A DNA stretch of 64,000 bases from the NCBI GenBank assembly GCA_013399115.1, contig VXAA01004301.1:564085-628084 (forward strand). The letters run 5' to 3'. Position numbers and translations under genes: made by a program. The notes beneath the pieces were generated by a model, which was not told the DNA's origin, did no database searches, and saw only the letters and a list, made by a program, of their open reading frames with translations. Position 1 is the stretch's first letter. Each line of letters opens with the position of its first letter. The stretch comes from Anseranas semipalmata (taxonomy: Eukaryota > Chordata > Aves > Anseriformes > Anseranatidae). Positions 50,201 to 63,299 of the stretch are shown here, piece by piece.

Positions 50201-51059
50201 TGTTAGTAACAGGACTTTTTTTGGAGGAGACTGCTCAATTCACGTGACAAAATAGGGCTGGACAGAGGGTCTGGCCTTCTTTCTAGCATTTATTCCTGTA
50301 TAAAGTAAGTGAGCAAGGCAGTGAGTTCCCAACAGGCTTAAAGACAAGCATACAACACAAGCCTATTTGTGACCTTCCCATTGATTTATTCTCAACAGCC
50401 AACAGGTGCCTCATGCAGAATTCAAAATAATAAATGCAGAAAGACAAAACCAACAACCTTCCCATGAAATACGTCAGGGACAACTTCTAATCCTCTCTAT
50501 TCTCATAGCACTGCTCATGTTGAAAAGATGATGAAGGGGGAAAAAAAAAAAAAAAGAAAAAGAAAAGAAGAGGAAAAGCCTGAAAGTGTTAGTGCCCCAG
50601 AGAGCTACATAATGACTAACAATTCTTTTTTTCAAATGCTAAGCACTTCCTTCTCAGTACTGAATGGCAATAGAATCATAACTTCCTCGCAATTACTTTG
50701 AATAGTCTCATTAATGACACATGGTCTTGGTTTGTCCCTGCCTCAAAGTGCGGTAATATTTTCCTACCAACTATTGAATGCGTTTGGCTTTGTCCCCTTC
50801 ATTTGTACAATACATTCATACTTATCGGATCATCTGCTTTTGTGCTTGGATGTTCAACAATTCAATAAAAGGTTAACAATAGAAAGGGAGGCAGAGGATA
50901 AGATGAAGGTTTATTTTCAGAACGAGCTAACTAAACAATATGAAGGAAAGTGTATTATATTGTGCTGTAGAAAGCAGCCTACTCCATCCGATTCTAGCCC
51001 TAGAGGATATTTAGAAAGCACAGGCCCTAAATAAGATTTATTGAAGTACAGTCTTGCCT
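50201..51059. other. Non-coding, purine tract
   Basis: Contains an A-rich purine tract (about 50541-50578) and a 106-codon plus frame at 50714-51034 with no recognised domain. Confidence 0.5.
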
Positions 51060-51480
51060 TCATTGTATAGAGTAGAGGCATTTTCTTCTAAAAGAGCTGA
51101 TTAATAGAAGCAGCTCCCTTAAGAATGGTTGCACGGAGTCTTCCTGTCAAGCCTGTACCTTGCATAAATATTTTTGATTAATAGATGCCTTCATCAAATA
51201 TAATAAAAAATTAAGCATTAATGCTCCCCAGAGACCCTGCTATTTAGAGTGATTATCTTAAATTTAATTTCATTTGCAGATACCATTAATTTATTTCTAA
51301 TAGATCTCTAATTTGGTTTTATCTATTTCGTGTTCAGCTTTTGCAAAGATATTAGCAGGCCGCACTTCCTTCAAAGTCCACCAGCTTTCCTCTCCCACCT
51401 CCTTCAGGCTTGCTGCTCTCCACAGAGTGTGTTTGTGTTTAAATTAGCTGGACCATTGCAGGCTAAGAGACTGATTAATC
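51060..51480 (+). promoter_or_regulatory. Candidate enhancer with three TGATTAAT (PBX-HOX type) sites
   Basis: TGATTAAT occurs at 51098-51105, 51175-51182 and 51472-51479, all on the plus strand. The octamer matches the bipartite site bound by PBX with HOX partners. The first two copies share the longer word TGATTAATAGA. Between them and the third lies a 12-bp palindrome AGCATTAATGCT (51214-51225). No frame is conserved, and a regulatory role is inferred. Confidence 0.3.
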
Positions 51481-54400
51481 GTCAGATGTGCCACGAGATA
51501 GAAGTCAACAGTCTAGCAGAGGGACTTGAAGTGGGAAACGGTGTTACTGCTGCAAGTCCTCTGTTCTGTTTAGCAAAGCAGTAGTTGTGTTATATAGGAG
51601 CAGGCTGCCCTTAAAGTATCTTCTCTTTGGGTGAGTGGCAGTGGGTATTGTTGCGCAGCACGTTGACTTGTAAGACGTTTGTGCTCAGAGAGAGAGAGAG
51701 AAATGAATAATGTCCTGTTTTTAACAAAGGGTACATAAGTGCTGCAGTGTAGAGGGGAGATACCGGACTTGGTTTCTTGGAAAACTACGTGTGTTCAAAG
51801 TTTTCTGCTGTTGCAGCTCAGCTGCTTCTGCTTCATAGATGTTTAAATTGGGGGATTTCTGTGCAACTGTATGAAACAAGATGGTTCCCAGAGCAATGTC
51901 TGACAGCTGCCCTGTTAGCATGAGTTCAGGCAGCATTTTTACTGGGTATTGGCCTTATTAGTTTTGGGCTTGTGCCCTTGGGGTTCAGTGCATACAGGAG
52001 TACTTCATGGTCACAGTGTGTTCCTACAGGTGTGGAGTTGAGGAGGGTAGGAGATGGGGATCAATCTTCTTTATCCCCATTTAGACCAAGACAGAAAGTC
52101 AAGGAAGGGAAGGCTACTTTGCTCTATTTTTGATCTGACAACTGTGATACAGAGGGATTATGTGACTTTTTTTTTTCAGTCATCCAGGAACTTTAAGGCC
52201 AAACCTGGAGATGAATCTAGATCGTTTGCATCGCAGTCCAGGTCTGAGCTGCAAAACTGTCCTTTGTTTTTCATTATGTACGAGTGGCATTTGCTAAAGA
52301 GCAGTGCTGTAGCCCAGTTATTTCTGCTCTGTTGTAGTCAATATGTACTTTACTGCTGCCTTTAGAAGAAATAGAGTGCACAGTCAACCATGAGAAACAC
52401 AGAAATTGCTAATTTCGTATTGATCTAGAGAATAAATTTCTTTAGCAGTGTACCTCACCTTCTAACTGGGAATACCTCTAGATTTAATCTTAATCAGATC
52501 TCTTCTAAAAGCGACTAAAGGGTGCTGGCTGTGATGAAGAGCATAGGACTCCTACCTCCTGGAACCATTTTTTACCTCAGCAAATTTGTTTAATACAGAC
52601 AGTTGTCCTGTGGAGATCATTTTGATGCCTATGATTACAGGCTGGATATAAACCAGCACCTTATAGACTCAAGGACCTGCGTTTCCTGGTCTGCCTCCTG
52701 ACTCAGTAAACTGGGAATGTTCATTTATAAACTCTTCTGGTAAGTGGTAGGATGAAGAAAGATATTCATAATATTTTTAAAGGACAGTTGCTGTCCTTTG
52801 TTTCTTTGATTTTGTCTTTTGTTCATATTCTGACCTCAGCAACAAAATACAGGGGCTTAAGTAGGGAGGATCAAGTCATTTTAATAACACGGTGCTACCA
52901 TCCCTCATTATCCTTTTATTGTCTATCTTAATGACAACAGCGTTAATAAACCCCAAACCATCCCAGTCTCTGAAACTAGTTTGAAGGTTGTTTTTCCAGA
53001 TGAACCAATTTAAGCTTGATAAGATCACAGCAGGCCTGGGAATAAGGAGATGCTACATTTGCAGGAACAAAAGCCATGAGAGAGCATGGATTACATGAGA
53101 GAATATTTTTAGAACTCTATCAGTGTACGTGGAAGTGAACAGAAGGATAGGAGAGCAGGCTCCCATCTGATCGGCTGCATACATGCATGCTCTATTAGAA
53201 GGCTGGGAATAATTAACATTTATAATGAATCTGTCATAGCAATGAAGCATATACCTCCTTACAATCACAGTCAATTTCTTATTGTCATAGCCTTATATGA
53301 AAGAACCTGTAGTGAGGTTTTAATGTTCACTTCACCTTCCCGTTTATGAGACAATCCTCCGACAAGGGGACAGCCCACAAGCTCTTCGTATGGCAGGTGG
53401 GGGGGGTTCTTTTGTTTGTGTGTGTGTGTGTTTTTGCTTCCATACCATTTTTCTCCTTATTTTTCCCCCAATGTGTGCGAGTGTTTTGTATCAACGTTAT
53501 TTTATAAGATATGACTTGCTTAAAAATATTTTTATGAACATATTCCAGTTTGAAAATAGGATATTTTCTCCAGATATATTTACAGTCATTAGTTCTGTTG
53601 TCTAGTGGTTCTTCCAGGGTAAATCTTCCTCTCCAGAAGAGTGTGGAGGGAGAGATCCAGAGTGGTTCTACTATTTAAGAAAGGATAAGGGTTTTGTGAA
53701 GCTAACCTAACTGGATGTAGATCTGTGTGATCTTCCTGCACCTCTACAGAGAGATAAATTACTTCTTCCTGTGACACCAGCCTCTAGAAAATATCATTTT
53801 TTTACATAGACCTTCTTTGTGACCCAATTTCTGAAATAACCTGTGAAAAATAACCTTCACCCAGTTAGGTTTTGCTGAAGATCTACTGGGGTGTGGCCAC
53901 CATGAGAATCTTCCAAGATCATGTGGTATCTAGGAATGGGATTCTTGTGGTTTGCCAATTAATCTGAAATAGTCGAGTGTAAGGACAGATAAAGTAGAGA
54001 AAAATCTATTCATAGCAACGTAATATTAACAGCACTTATACAACAAGCAAAGAGGTAAGTGTACAGAAATGTAGGAAAACCACAAATGCCTCTCCTGTAC
54101 ATTTTAAATCAGCTCCTGTGACAATGATCTGCTGAAGCTGCTGCGTTCAGATGAGGAGGTCAGGTGGGATGAATTTGGTCAAGGAATGCAGTCTGCATGT
54201 TATCCTTGAGCATCAAAAACTGTGAGGAATTTCCTAAAAGGAAAGCTAATGCCTGGGCTGGACTCTGAGTGACTGCAGAAATTGAAGAGCTCTGGAAGTG
54301 AGGAGCACTCTCTTGAATTTGATGTGACATTAGATGTTTTGTCTATATGTAGAAATGCAGTGCTAGTCTGTTCAGTTTCCAGATTGGCAAGTCTTACTGG

Positions 54401-55604
54401 ATTCAACTCAGAAACACATGTAAAATATTCTGAAGCAGGAAGGAATTAGGTAAAAGAAGAGACAGAGATGGCAGGGGAAAATCCCACAATTCAGCCAAAC
54501 TGATGCAAAAGCAAATTAAAGTAACAACAATTGTAAGAAAGGTTTGATAGATCCATTATCAATGTAAATATGAAATGCAGTCTGCTTAGAAGGAGCTATT
54601 GATAATGTCCACCAAAAATGGAATGAATAAGTATTCATATTGATTCCTTTTATTGGCCATAAAAGATCCCGATCCTGGCAACATCACATGGCATCCCTCT
54701 CCATAGTGTTCCTCCTTCAACACAGCTACAGGGAAGGCTTGTGGAACGTCACTCTCCTCTGTAGCCAATGCTAGAAGTTATTTTTGACTGCTAGGTATTT
54801 TAAGTTTCATCTAGATACCAAGGTAACCTTGGGGTATGTTAAGGAGACATGGCTGTGATCATCTATCTTTGAGTGATAGCCTGTTTGTGATGAGAGACTA
54901 TCAATCGTATCAGTCAAAGATGCAGGTGAGTCTCTCCGAAGTTGTCATGGAGCTTCAGCAGAACCCAGCAGTATGGATGATTCCCAGCATCCTAGCCCTA
55001 GAAAAAAAAAAAAAAGTCTTCTGCTTTTTTTGTTTGTTGTTGTTGTTGTTTTTAATTTTCTTAGTAAGCCATAAAATCATCCACTGCAGAAAGAAGCCTG
55101 CTGCATGCAAGATCATGAAAACATGGATTGCAAGACTTGTTGAAAATTTGAAAAGAGATTGGTATTTGTTTTGCGAGTCCCTGTGTGCAGGGACTTATGG
55201 AAACCATAAAAGTGTCCCTTAGACTATGAGCTGTGTCAGCTACTGGACCAGAAACAATTTACCTGTGTAAATTTACTTCACAAATATGATATCTTTTAAT
55301 ATATTCAGCTGTCATATAAATGTAGGCTAGATATTTTTTCCATTAAAAACTTGCCCATTGGTTTCTTTTTAGTGCCACGCAGAAATATTTGGCCATTGAC
55401 TGTTGCAGATGAAAAATCAGCTGCATAGTATATGCTTTCAAAAATACACATGGACATCATAGTAAAAGCAAGATTGTCTTCTCTCCATTTTCAGAAGAAA
55501 TGTAGTTCCCTTCGGCAGACCATAAGATTATAAAAATATCTACACTGGTTTAACCCAGGGGCTGATTATCCACTTTCTTGTCTCCAAATATTGTTGCAGG
55601 ATGA
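51481..55604. other. Non-coding, no gene seen
   Basis: Unique DNA with an AG run near 51690-51701, a (GT)n run near 53417-53432, an A tract near 55001-55014 followed by a GTT-rich tract (55029-55050), and a perfect 8-bp hairpin AGTCCCTG/CAGGGACT (55176-55195). The frame at 54836-55222 crosses the A/T tracts and is not convincing. Confidence 0.55.
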
Positions 55605-56078
55605 TGTGTCAGGATGCATGGAACAAAGAGACCTCAAGGGATTTTGACTGCAATCACTGGCACATCCCTGGTCTTCTGCCTGTTCTTTTTCACCACCATG
55701 CGAATGTGCTGCAAGCAGCAGACTTCCACTGAGTGACTGACCATCCTGGTGGGCTGCGGAGGTCTCTGCTCTTCATCATCATCGTCACTCTCTTTAGCAA
55801 CTTGGGAAACTTGGACTTAGGTGAAAGACTCCCAGCAAAGACATTCCCCAGAATCATCACCTGTTTCTTCGTTTCTCTGATTCTGGCCTCCTGCACTGGC
55901 CTCATGTTCACGCTTGGCCCCTACAGTGTCAAAAAAGATCCTCTGCCAAAAGAGAGTGAAAAGGTAAGAGGAATTGATACCTTGTGAACCCTCCCCAGAG
56001 GAAGCCTCCTTACTACAAGGTTAGACTAGGACTCTCAGTTTTCCAATAAAGCAGTAGCTTTAAAAGAAAAACAAAAAG
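55605..56078 (+). pseudogene. Broken multi-pass membrane protein sequence, possible processed pseudogene
   Basis: Two reading frames carry strongly protein-like hydrophobic segments. The first (55605-55733) includes GILTAITGTSLVFCLFFF, followed by a Cys/basic stretch (MRMCCK), a likely membrane-exit boundary, and stops at 55734-55736. After a frame change around 55740-55780, the second runs to a stop at 55985-55987. It includes LLFIIIVTLFSNLG, a polar loop LGERLPAKTFPRI, a third segment FFVSLILASCTGLMFTLG, and a polar tail KKDPLPKESEK. About 57 bases after the stop, AATAAA (56045-56050) precedes an A-rich run (56062-56077), which suggests a decayed poly(A) tail. Alternatively this is a single degraded exon: an acceptor-like CAG lies at 55597-55599 and a donor-like GTAAGA at 55963-55968. 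I do not recognise the parent family. The sequence is too hydrophobic and too structured to be obvious noise, but identity is unproven. Confidence 0.4.
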
Positions 56079-58518
56079 CAGTATCCAGCAGCAGCTGCCC
56101 AGGGAAGGGCAAGAGGTAGACTAGCATGTATGAGAGTGCCCCTGAGAACTGTCCTAGACTCCAGTTATTTCCATATCAAGGGATATCCTCATCCCAGTAT
56201 GTCTGACTATTTAGTAAACTTCAGTGGATCTGTTTAATGACTTCAGTGTTCTATGAATGTGAAAACCGCTTTTTTTTTTTTTAATTGTTTTGGACCTGCC
56301 TTCCTTTACCTTCATTTGAGGGCCCCAGCTTCTTGCAGTGGAAGAGGCAGTGAACAATCAATGAATGATCCCAGTAGTTCACCTGCTGCACAGAGTTGTC
56401 AGTGAACATCTGAACGCTCTAAGGTAAGTGACTCTACAACTTTATTCCTGGGACCGCCAGGAAGAATACCATTATTTAAAGAGCATTTAAGTTGGGAAAA
56501 AAAATAACCAATATAGGAAAGTAACACTCCTTAAATTTTAATTTCCTACTGTTCATCAAAACATATGTCACAGATGCTTCAAATGGAATGTAAAATAAAC
56601 ACTATCATGGAATTTTCTTTGGCTCAGTTTATAACTACATCCTCATCCTTACACCTCGCAGGTTAGAGTTTATAATCAAAAAAATAAATAAAATAAACAG
56701 ATTTACTGTGGTTATTCTACATGGAACCAATTTTGGGGTAGGTACTAGATATTACAAACGTGATAGTTTATGAATCAAGAGGCTGTCATGCTTTTTGTAA
56801 GAAAATTTTTTGATTCCACTTTTTTCTGTGGGACTATTTTTAAGTAACTCTAGATATCTTTTTTTCTCTTCTGACAAGAAAAAAAATCAAGTGTTTTATG
56901 CATTGCTTCATCATCATCATTCTCTGTCATCTGACAGCAGTTTTGTAAGGTCAACAACTACATACTGAAGGACTGTGTGTTGTGATAACAGCAGAAAATC
57001 TATTTGATAAATTTTATTTTTGCTTTCTGGTTTTGAATTAGCAATATTTTTTCAAAATATATTTGTTTTTTAGAATGATTAGCTGAATAACTTTGGGCTG
57101 TTTATTCATTTTGAAATCTGTTCAGAGGAGGTAATAGTTGGATGTGACATGTTAGTCATGTGATAGCGTTTCTGTTTTCTTAGTGGCTGAGCCATAAAAA
57201 TTTGATTAGGATTCTAGTTTTTATCCTAGAATACTGCATTTGAAACTACCTTTTGTATGCAGACTGATTGTATTGTTTTTCATCAAAAAAAAAAAAAAAA
57301 AGAAAAGATTTTAATGTAGACAGTCTACTTTCCAAGAAAGAGTAAATTTGTGTACAAATAAATAACTGAAAATAGAATGAAAACCCCTAACCATTTTTCA
57401 GCTTCGGTCAAATAATCTTGCCAAAACTATAAGCACATTGATGACAAAATGCTATCGTGTTGTCCTATGTTATTTTTCTACCTAGGTTCTCAAAGTCAAC
57501 ATTCCATACTGCATTGCATGCATTTCCTAGGAGGGGAAAGCATGCTATTTTTTGACTGTCACCCATAAAGGAGTGCAAATTCCATGAAGCTCAGAGAATG
57601 TGCTTCAAATCCAATATACTATTGCTTTTGGCTAAAACATTTAGAATGGGGCGGGTAGGATTCTTCCACAGAGTTTCTGTGGGCAGAGGGTGATGAAGAA
57701 GAAATGTTGATATGTTTTGAAGTAACACTACAGAAATACTTGTATATTTCTAACCTGCATGTTTTCCGTGGAATGCCAGTTGCAAATGTGAATGCAGCAA
57801 CATTTGATTTTGTGTCCATGCAAATATCTGTAAGCAGTATGTTTCGGCTCTTTAGCTCTTCTGTCCATTAATGTGAACTAAACACTCTGTCACGTTGTGT
57901 TTATTATGTCTGTTCAACAATGGAGTTGTCCAGAATACGGTCTAATTTATTTCAAATCCTAAAGAATAGGGAGAATTTGACTCTGACAGTAGTGATTAAT
58001 TGTAAATCTTTAAGTCCATTATGGACTAGAAGTGTTCAAATTATTCTTGATCAACTATTGAATTGATTAATCTTTTTTTCCTTTTTCCTTTTGTCCTGTT
58101 CCTGAACTGATCAGGTGTTCTATGAAGGTGTTTATTGCCCAAAAATTCATCTAACACTCACTGAAAAAAATATATATATATTATAAAGATTTTTTTATGA
58201 GCTATTCCCTGCTACTGTTTCTTTAAGTACCGGATAATTTTTCAGGCATTTGATTTGTCTCCTTAGTCATTTTCTCTTTTGACACTATAGTTAGATAATT
58301 CAGTCTGTTAAAATGAGAAAATAACTAAAACCATCTAACCCATGATGACTTGCAATATTAGTTTTCAGCATGGATGATTATTCACTGATTATTTGTGAAA
58401 CATTTAAGACTCACAAATATCTCCAGGACTAAAAATGTTTCTCATACAGATATGCATATGCACTTAATAATAAGAAGTCATAAATAATGAGTGAATGAGC
58501 CTACAATATTTATAAAAA

Positions 58519-58524
<6 letters not shown>
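56079..58524. other. Non-coding, no gene seen
   Basis: Holds a T tract near 56271-56281, an 18-base A tract (57284-57301), a short CAT run near 56910 and a TA run near 58170-58182. No coding sequence recognised. Confidence 0.55.

Positions 58525-58559
<35 letters not shown>
58525..58559. repeat. 35-base T tract
   Basis: Uninterrupted run of 35 T, the longest homopolymer in the window. No AATAAA complement lies within the next 30 bases, so it does not read as a retrocopy tail. Confidence 0.95.
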
Positions 58560-58560
<1 letters not shown>

Positions 58561-61500
58561 TATTTAACCACATCTGCTTAGTATCTATAAATAACTGCTG
58601 ACTTACAGATTCTGAAGACCAGGTGGAAATGCTGGATAATTTTCCTGTCTTCCTAGGTAGTGTAGGCCAGATACTTTTAAATAGTTGTGCTGGATGATGA
58701 TTACATCTGTCTGCATTTGTTCTTGTAATTCTGAGTGTAGATAGAGTGAAAAGATTTAAATTAAAGTATAAAAAAAGCTGTCATAGTAATTGGGGAGGCT
58801 TACTGATTAAAAAAAAAATGTTTAGTGTAGCAGTCTTCTTATATTTAAAGAGTGCAGCAGTCATATCACAGTTAAAATAATTTTTATACGAGGTGGAAGG
58901 GCTTGGGGAATTTCTTATTCCTTCTTTTTGCAAAATTATGTAGAATCATGATGGGAAGTAGATTCCAGAGAACAGTGACAGTTGTTTCTCTGTAGCAAAT
59001 ATGATTGTTAATGGAAAGAAATGCAAGACAGCCATCTGTTGGATTGCACAGCAACATACTTGGCTTCCAGGTCCCAGTGTGGGCAGCCGGTAGCTCAGAA
59101 AGGAACAAGTACAGTGCTTACTGCAAGGGCAGATGGTGTTTGTGGACAGTCTAAATTCAGGCTCAGCAGAAGTCCATTAAAAGGAAATGTATGCATGTGA
59201 AATTGGGTCCTAGAAGCAGAGCAGACCTCTGGGATGCAGGCAAGGCTTTGTCATCAGTATGTTTCTGGTTATAGAGAGGTGTTCTGCATCTTTTCACAAG
59301 TTACAGTTCCGCACTTCAGGATTATGTGGCCAGCTGCCACCAAAAATGATGGATAAGCCACTGCCTGGGGAGAGCAAAGATGCTGATGATCTCGAGGTGC
59401 ATGTTAGCGCTTAACGGAAGACTGGCATGGACTTATATAATACCTTCTGGTATATATTGTAAAGAACTGGTGAAGATCACAATGATACTGCCCTTTAAAA
59501 TGTTGGCTTTAGTGTAAGATTTGGATAGACCCTTTGGATCCTTATGTTTTGTGTATCATTGGCTTTTATTAAAAACCTTTTCCAGCATATTGATTACTAA
59601 GTGACACAGTCAATAATTGGGTCTTTGGTTGTCCCAGGTCTACTGATCCAGATTTACAATTTGATAAATTAGCCTAGCTGCATGTCATAGCCGTTCATGC
59701 TGAGGGTTTGAGCCAGCATATCTTCTCTCCTATCTGAGATATTGTGCCGGACTGCTATTTTGAACTGATTTATTTTTTTACCTTTCTCAGTTCTGGGGCC
59801 ACTTAGATAAGTTTAGCTCCAGGTGACAACAGAAAGGAGAACTCCTGATATGTCGCCATGGCCTGGGTGTATGGGAAGACGTTTTGTAATGCCTCTCCCA
59901 TACTGCTGCTGTCACTAGCCACTACAGCTGCATGTTGCTACTCAGGACCAAGCCCCAGACCTCAGCGAATTCAATAGAAATATTATCAGTGTTATTTTTT
60001 AACTAGCATAAAATGTTAAATTTTTGAGAGCTCCCTGGCTTGCCTGTTTTGTTTTCGTTTTTGTCCCTGCTGAGGCCAATTACACTTAAAGCTGAAAAAA
60101 TTGAGCCAGTGTTGAAAATCACACCCTACATGTTCCTCTGAGTACAAATAGATTGAATTTCAATTAAAAATTAGAGAGAAGTTAAAGATCACTTGTTAAT
60201 GCCAATGTAATTTAGGATGGCTGTAAATTAATTTTGGTTTTGTTTTTTTTTTTTTTTTTTGAAAGCTCTGTCACATGTTCTTTTGTAGGTCAGTGAAATC
60301 GCAAGAATGGATAACAGCCAGTGGTTGTAAAAGTTAAAGGGGAGAGGGGCGAGGGTGTCTGAACCATAGGAAAGGCATCTGAATAACTGGTTAGGCTAAA
60401 TAATGGAGCAGAGAGCTATACCGTTTGATCTGCACTAATGATTTGTTTGCCACATTTTGTGGCAGAGGTCCGTTGTGAATATTTAATATATGTGATTGCT
60501 TTGGTGGAGATATTCAAGCTGTTTGCAAACACCAAGGATTTGACCACTGCATTCCATGTGATACTCATGAGACTCGCATTCTGAGTTCTGTTTGTTTTTT
60601 GGTCTGTTTGTGTTTTGGGGTGTTTTTTTGGGGGGTGGGGGGATAATTTTGTTTAGACTATGACAGCTTCTGCATGTAGATTGTGGTGCCTTTATGCAAT
60701 GTGTTATCATTAGCAAATTAGTATTATGTTCTGAAGGAAGGTTCAGCTGATACTGAATCAATACAGCTGGAAGGACAAGGTTACCAGCTGGGGTAGGCCA
60801 GCTTGTTAACACAGAGGTTGCAACTTTCTGAGAATTTTAAATTATAAATTCTATAGCAGCAAGCAGGGAACCTGAATTACTCCTTGATATGACCATATGT
60901 CCTTGATACCCTAAAATACTCACAACATATATTGGAAGTAAATCTCATGGTCTCAGTCCAAACTCCATTAGTAATTCGGTTGGTAAGGCATTCCAGGCTC
61001 AGTATCTGCAGTAGTTAGAATGAAGTAATCATTGTTTCCCACTTGCAAATGAAGAATTTTCTCACCTGATCACAGGGCCCCAAGAGGATATATGAAAAAG
61101 GTTGCAGAGTTTCAGTGGAGATGCCCAGCAGATTGTGTGCTGTTTTAAAGAGAGGCTGGCCTTTCTGCTGTGGAAGGTTTAATTTTTTGGTTAGTCAGCA
61201 AACTGTAACAGAAAAGGTCTAGTCTGGTTCTGATTTTATGTTATATTTAATAGAAATTTAATGCCTTTGCTTCCATTTTAATCTATAAATCTATAAAGCC
61301 TGTTTTTCTTTTTTTTTTTTCTTTAATTTAAATGAACTGGTTTTGAAATTGCTGACTGCTGCTGTTTGGAGATACTTCCAGAAGCTCCTAGGGAACCTCA
61401 GAGGAAGGCACAGGTTGTATCCTATATAAAAACTTCATTCTCAGCAGTAATCTGGAGTGGGATATGTAAATGGGAACTGATGTATCAGTTTGTGTTAAAG

Positions 61501-62112
61501 GCAAGCGAAGGGTAAATCAGATTCAACAAAAGGAGATAAAAGCTCTGGTATGTGTACTGAAAGCAAAAGAAAACCCCTCGAAATTTGGGAGCAAAAACAA
61601 ACCCTTTTTTAAATAGAACATTTTCCCAGCAATTCCTAATATATTTCATCCTTTAATAACCATCTCCAGGCTTTGCCTTTGACCCCAAAACTGAAATAGA
61701 GGAAGAAGGTTTTGGCTTCATTGCTCAAGACAGATGAGTTCATTAGAGCAAGATAACAAATGTGGATTATGTCACTACAAATACCAAAGAGGAAGATGAC
61801 ACGTCAGGTGCTTGCCTCTGGCTAGGTATGCAATGCCAGAGCTATGTTCTTATCTAGGTACAGCCTTGCTCCTTACTTTACAATAAATTGAACTGACTAC
61901 TCATCCTCACTATGACTGAAATAGCTTTTTTATTTTTGCCTTTTAACCTCAGGGTAGCTAACACACCTTAGCTTTCCTGAGGTAAAACATAGTGAGGGCG
62001 AGACACTTCACTTTATTTGATTGACACTATACGTCTGCCTAAGGTTGACTTAGCTGAATTTATCTTACAGTAAAACTGAAGTACTCTGGCATTGTTTTTT
62101 ATGTTCTGTTTC
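58560..62112. other. Non-coding, no gene seen
   Basis: Includes an 18-base T tract (60243-60260), a G-rich patch with G4, G6 and G6 runs (60617-60642) and a T tract near 61311-61320. The minus-strand frame at 60483-60812 crosses the G-rich patch and has no recognised domain. Confidence 0.55.
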
Positions 62113-62174
62113 ATTTATTTTATTTTTTTATTTTATGTTAATTTTAATTTAATTTTAATTTTATTTTATTTTTG
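62113..62174. repeat. ATTTT/AATTTT-rich simple repeat
   Basis: About 60 bases made almost wholly of TTTTA and TTTAA units, drifting between TTTTA and AATTTTA phases. It looks like a degenerate pentanucleotide/hexanucleotide array. Confidence 0.85.
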
Positions 62175-63248
62175 CTTCGTGTGTGTGCTGATTACCCCAG
62201 CTGGAATGTATCCCATCTTGAGTACCGAATAAATCGTTTTAACTGCAGAATTCCTAAGTTATGCTAGTATGGAGATCACAGAGTTGATTGTACAGTACTT
62301 ATGTTAGAAATAACTTATCTTTTCCCATAGACAAGCAATCTTCCTCCTTTTCCTGGTTCATTACTCAATTACGTATTTCAATTTGATTCACTGGTATGGG
62401 GCATTCTGCTGTTCTCCTTGCCAGACATACCTGCTCAGATTTAGTTACTTCTAAAGCACTCATCCAGCTGTGGGCTTCCTGTGCCACTGTCATCTGCTCT
62501 CCACTGAAGCAGGTGTGCTTAACATAGGAACCATATTTGATATCCCTGGACAATTTATTCTTCCACCCCAGAGTGGCAGCCTGAGATTTTCTAACTTTCC
62601 TACACTTAAATAGGACTCGATAACCCATGATTCTTGTTTGTTTCTATTCTCTGTCAAATGTGAATTTACAGTAGATCTGGCTTCTGACCCTATTCCTGTG
62701 CAACTCGATTTCTTCATTTCACTGTGTATTGGCAAAAAGTCCTCATAACATTGCAGGTCCATGGAAAATTATTTAATTCTTCTTCCATTCCCATAGCACC
62801 CAGAATTTCCTGACTATACTGATAAAGAAGTTATACCAGGATATTTTAGGTGCTAACACTGACTGGTATATCTTGGTGTATTATGCTTCCCTAACTTGGA
62901 AATATCTCTCTCACCCATTTTCCTAAAAGTTCAGCTGTGTACTCATTTCTCTTTGATTCCTGTCTTTGAAATATCCCAACAACCCACATTTCAGTTAAGT
63001 TGCTTCAAATGCCCTTAAGGGAGCCATAGTATTAAGCACTTTATAGCATATAGACTCATTTTTTAATAGCACAAGGATGACCGTAATTTTGAGGTCAACA
63101 AAGTACATGAGTTTTTTTCAGCTCAAATACTCTTATGTGTTTCTAGAGGACACATTAGCAGTAAGTTTTTTCTGTTTCCTTAAGAGGGTGAGGACGTTTG
63201 AGAGTCCAATCCTTTCCAATATAGATTAGAGAAAAAAAAAAATGAAAA
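62175..63248. other. Non-coding, no gene seen
   Basis: Unique DNA. Overlapping minus-strand frames at 62365-62762 show no recognised domain. Confidence 0.55.
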
Positions 63249-63299
63249 TTTTCTGTTAAGTGTGAAGTTAGTTTTACTTCCTCCACTTAACAGTGAAAA
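63249..63299. other. Nested hairpin
   Basis: Outer perfect arms CTGTTAAGTG (63253-63262) and CACTTAACAG (63284-63293) enclose a second perfect stem GAAGT/ACTTC (63264-63268 and 63276-63280) with loop TAGTTTT. Beyond the outer arms, TTTT on the left can pair with AAAA on the right across a two-base bulge. The stem is shorter than a usual miRNA precursor. Confidence 0.6.

Noticed and set aside
58525..58559. T35 tract as a minus-strand retrocopy tail
   Set aside because: No AATAAA complement lies within 30 bases on the expected side and no similarity to a transcript is recognised.
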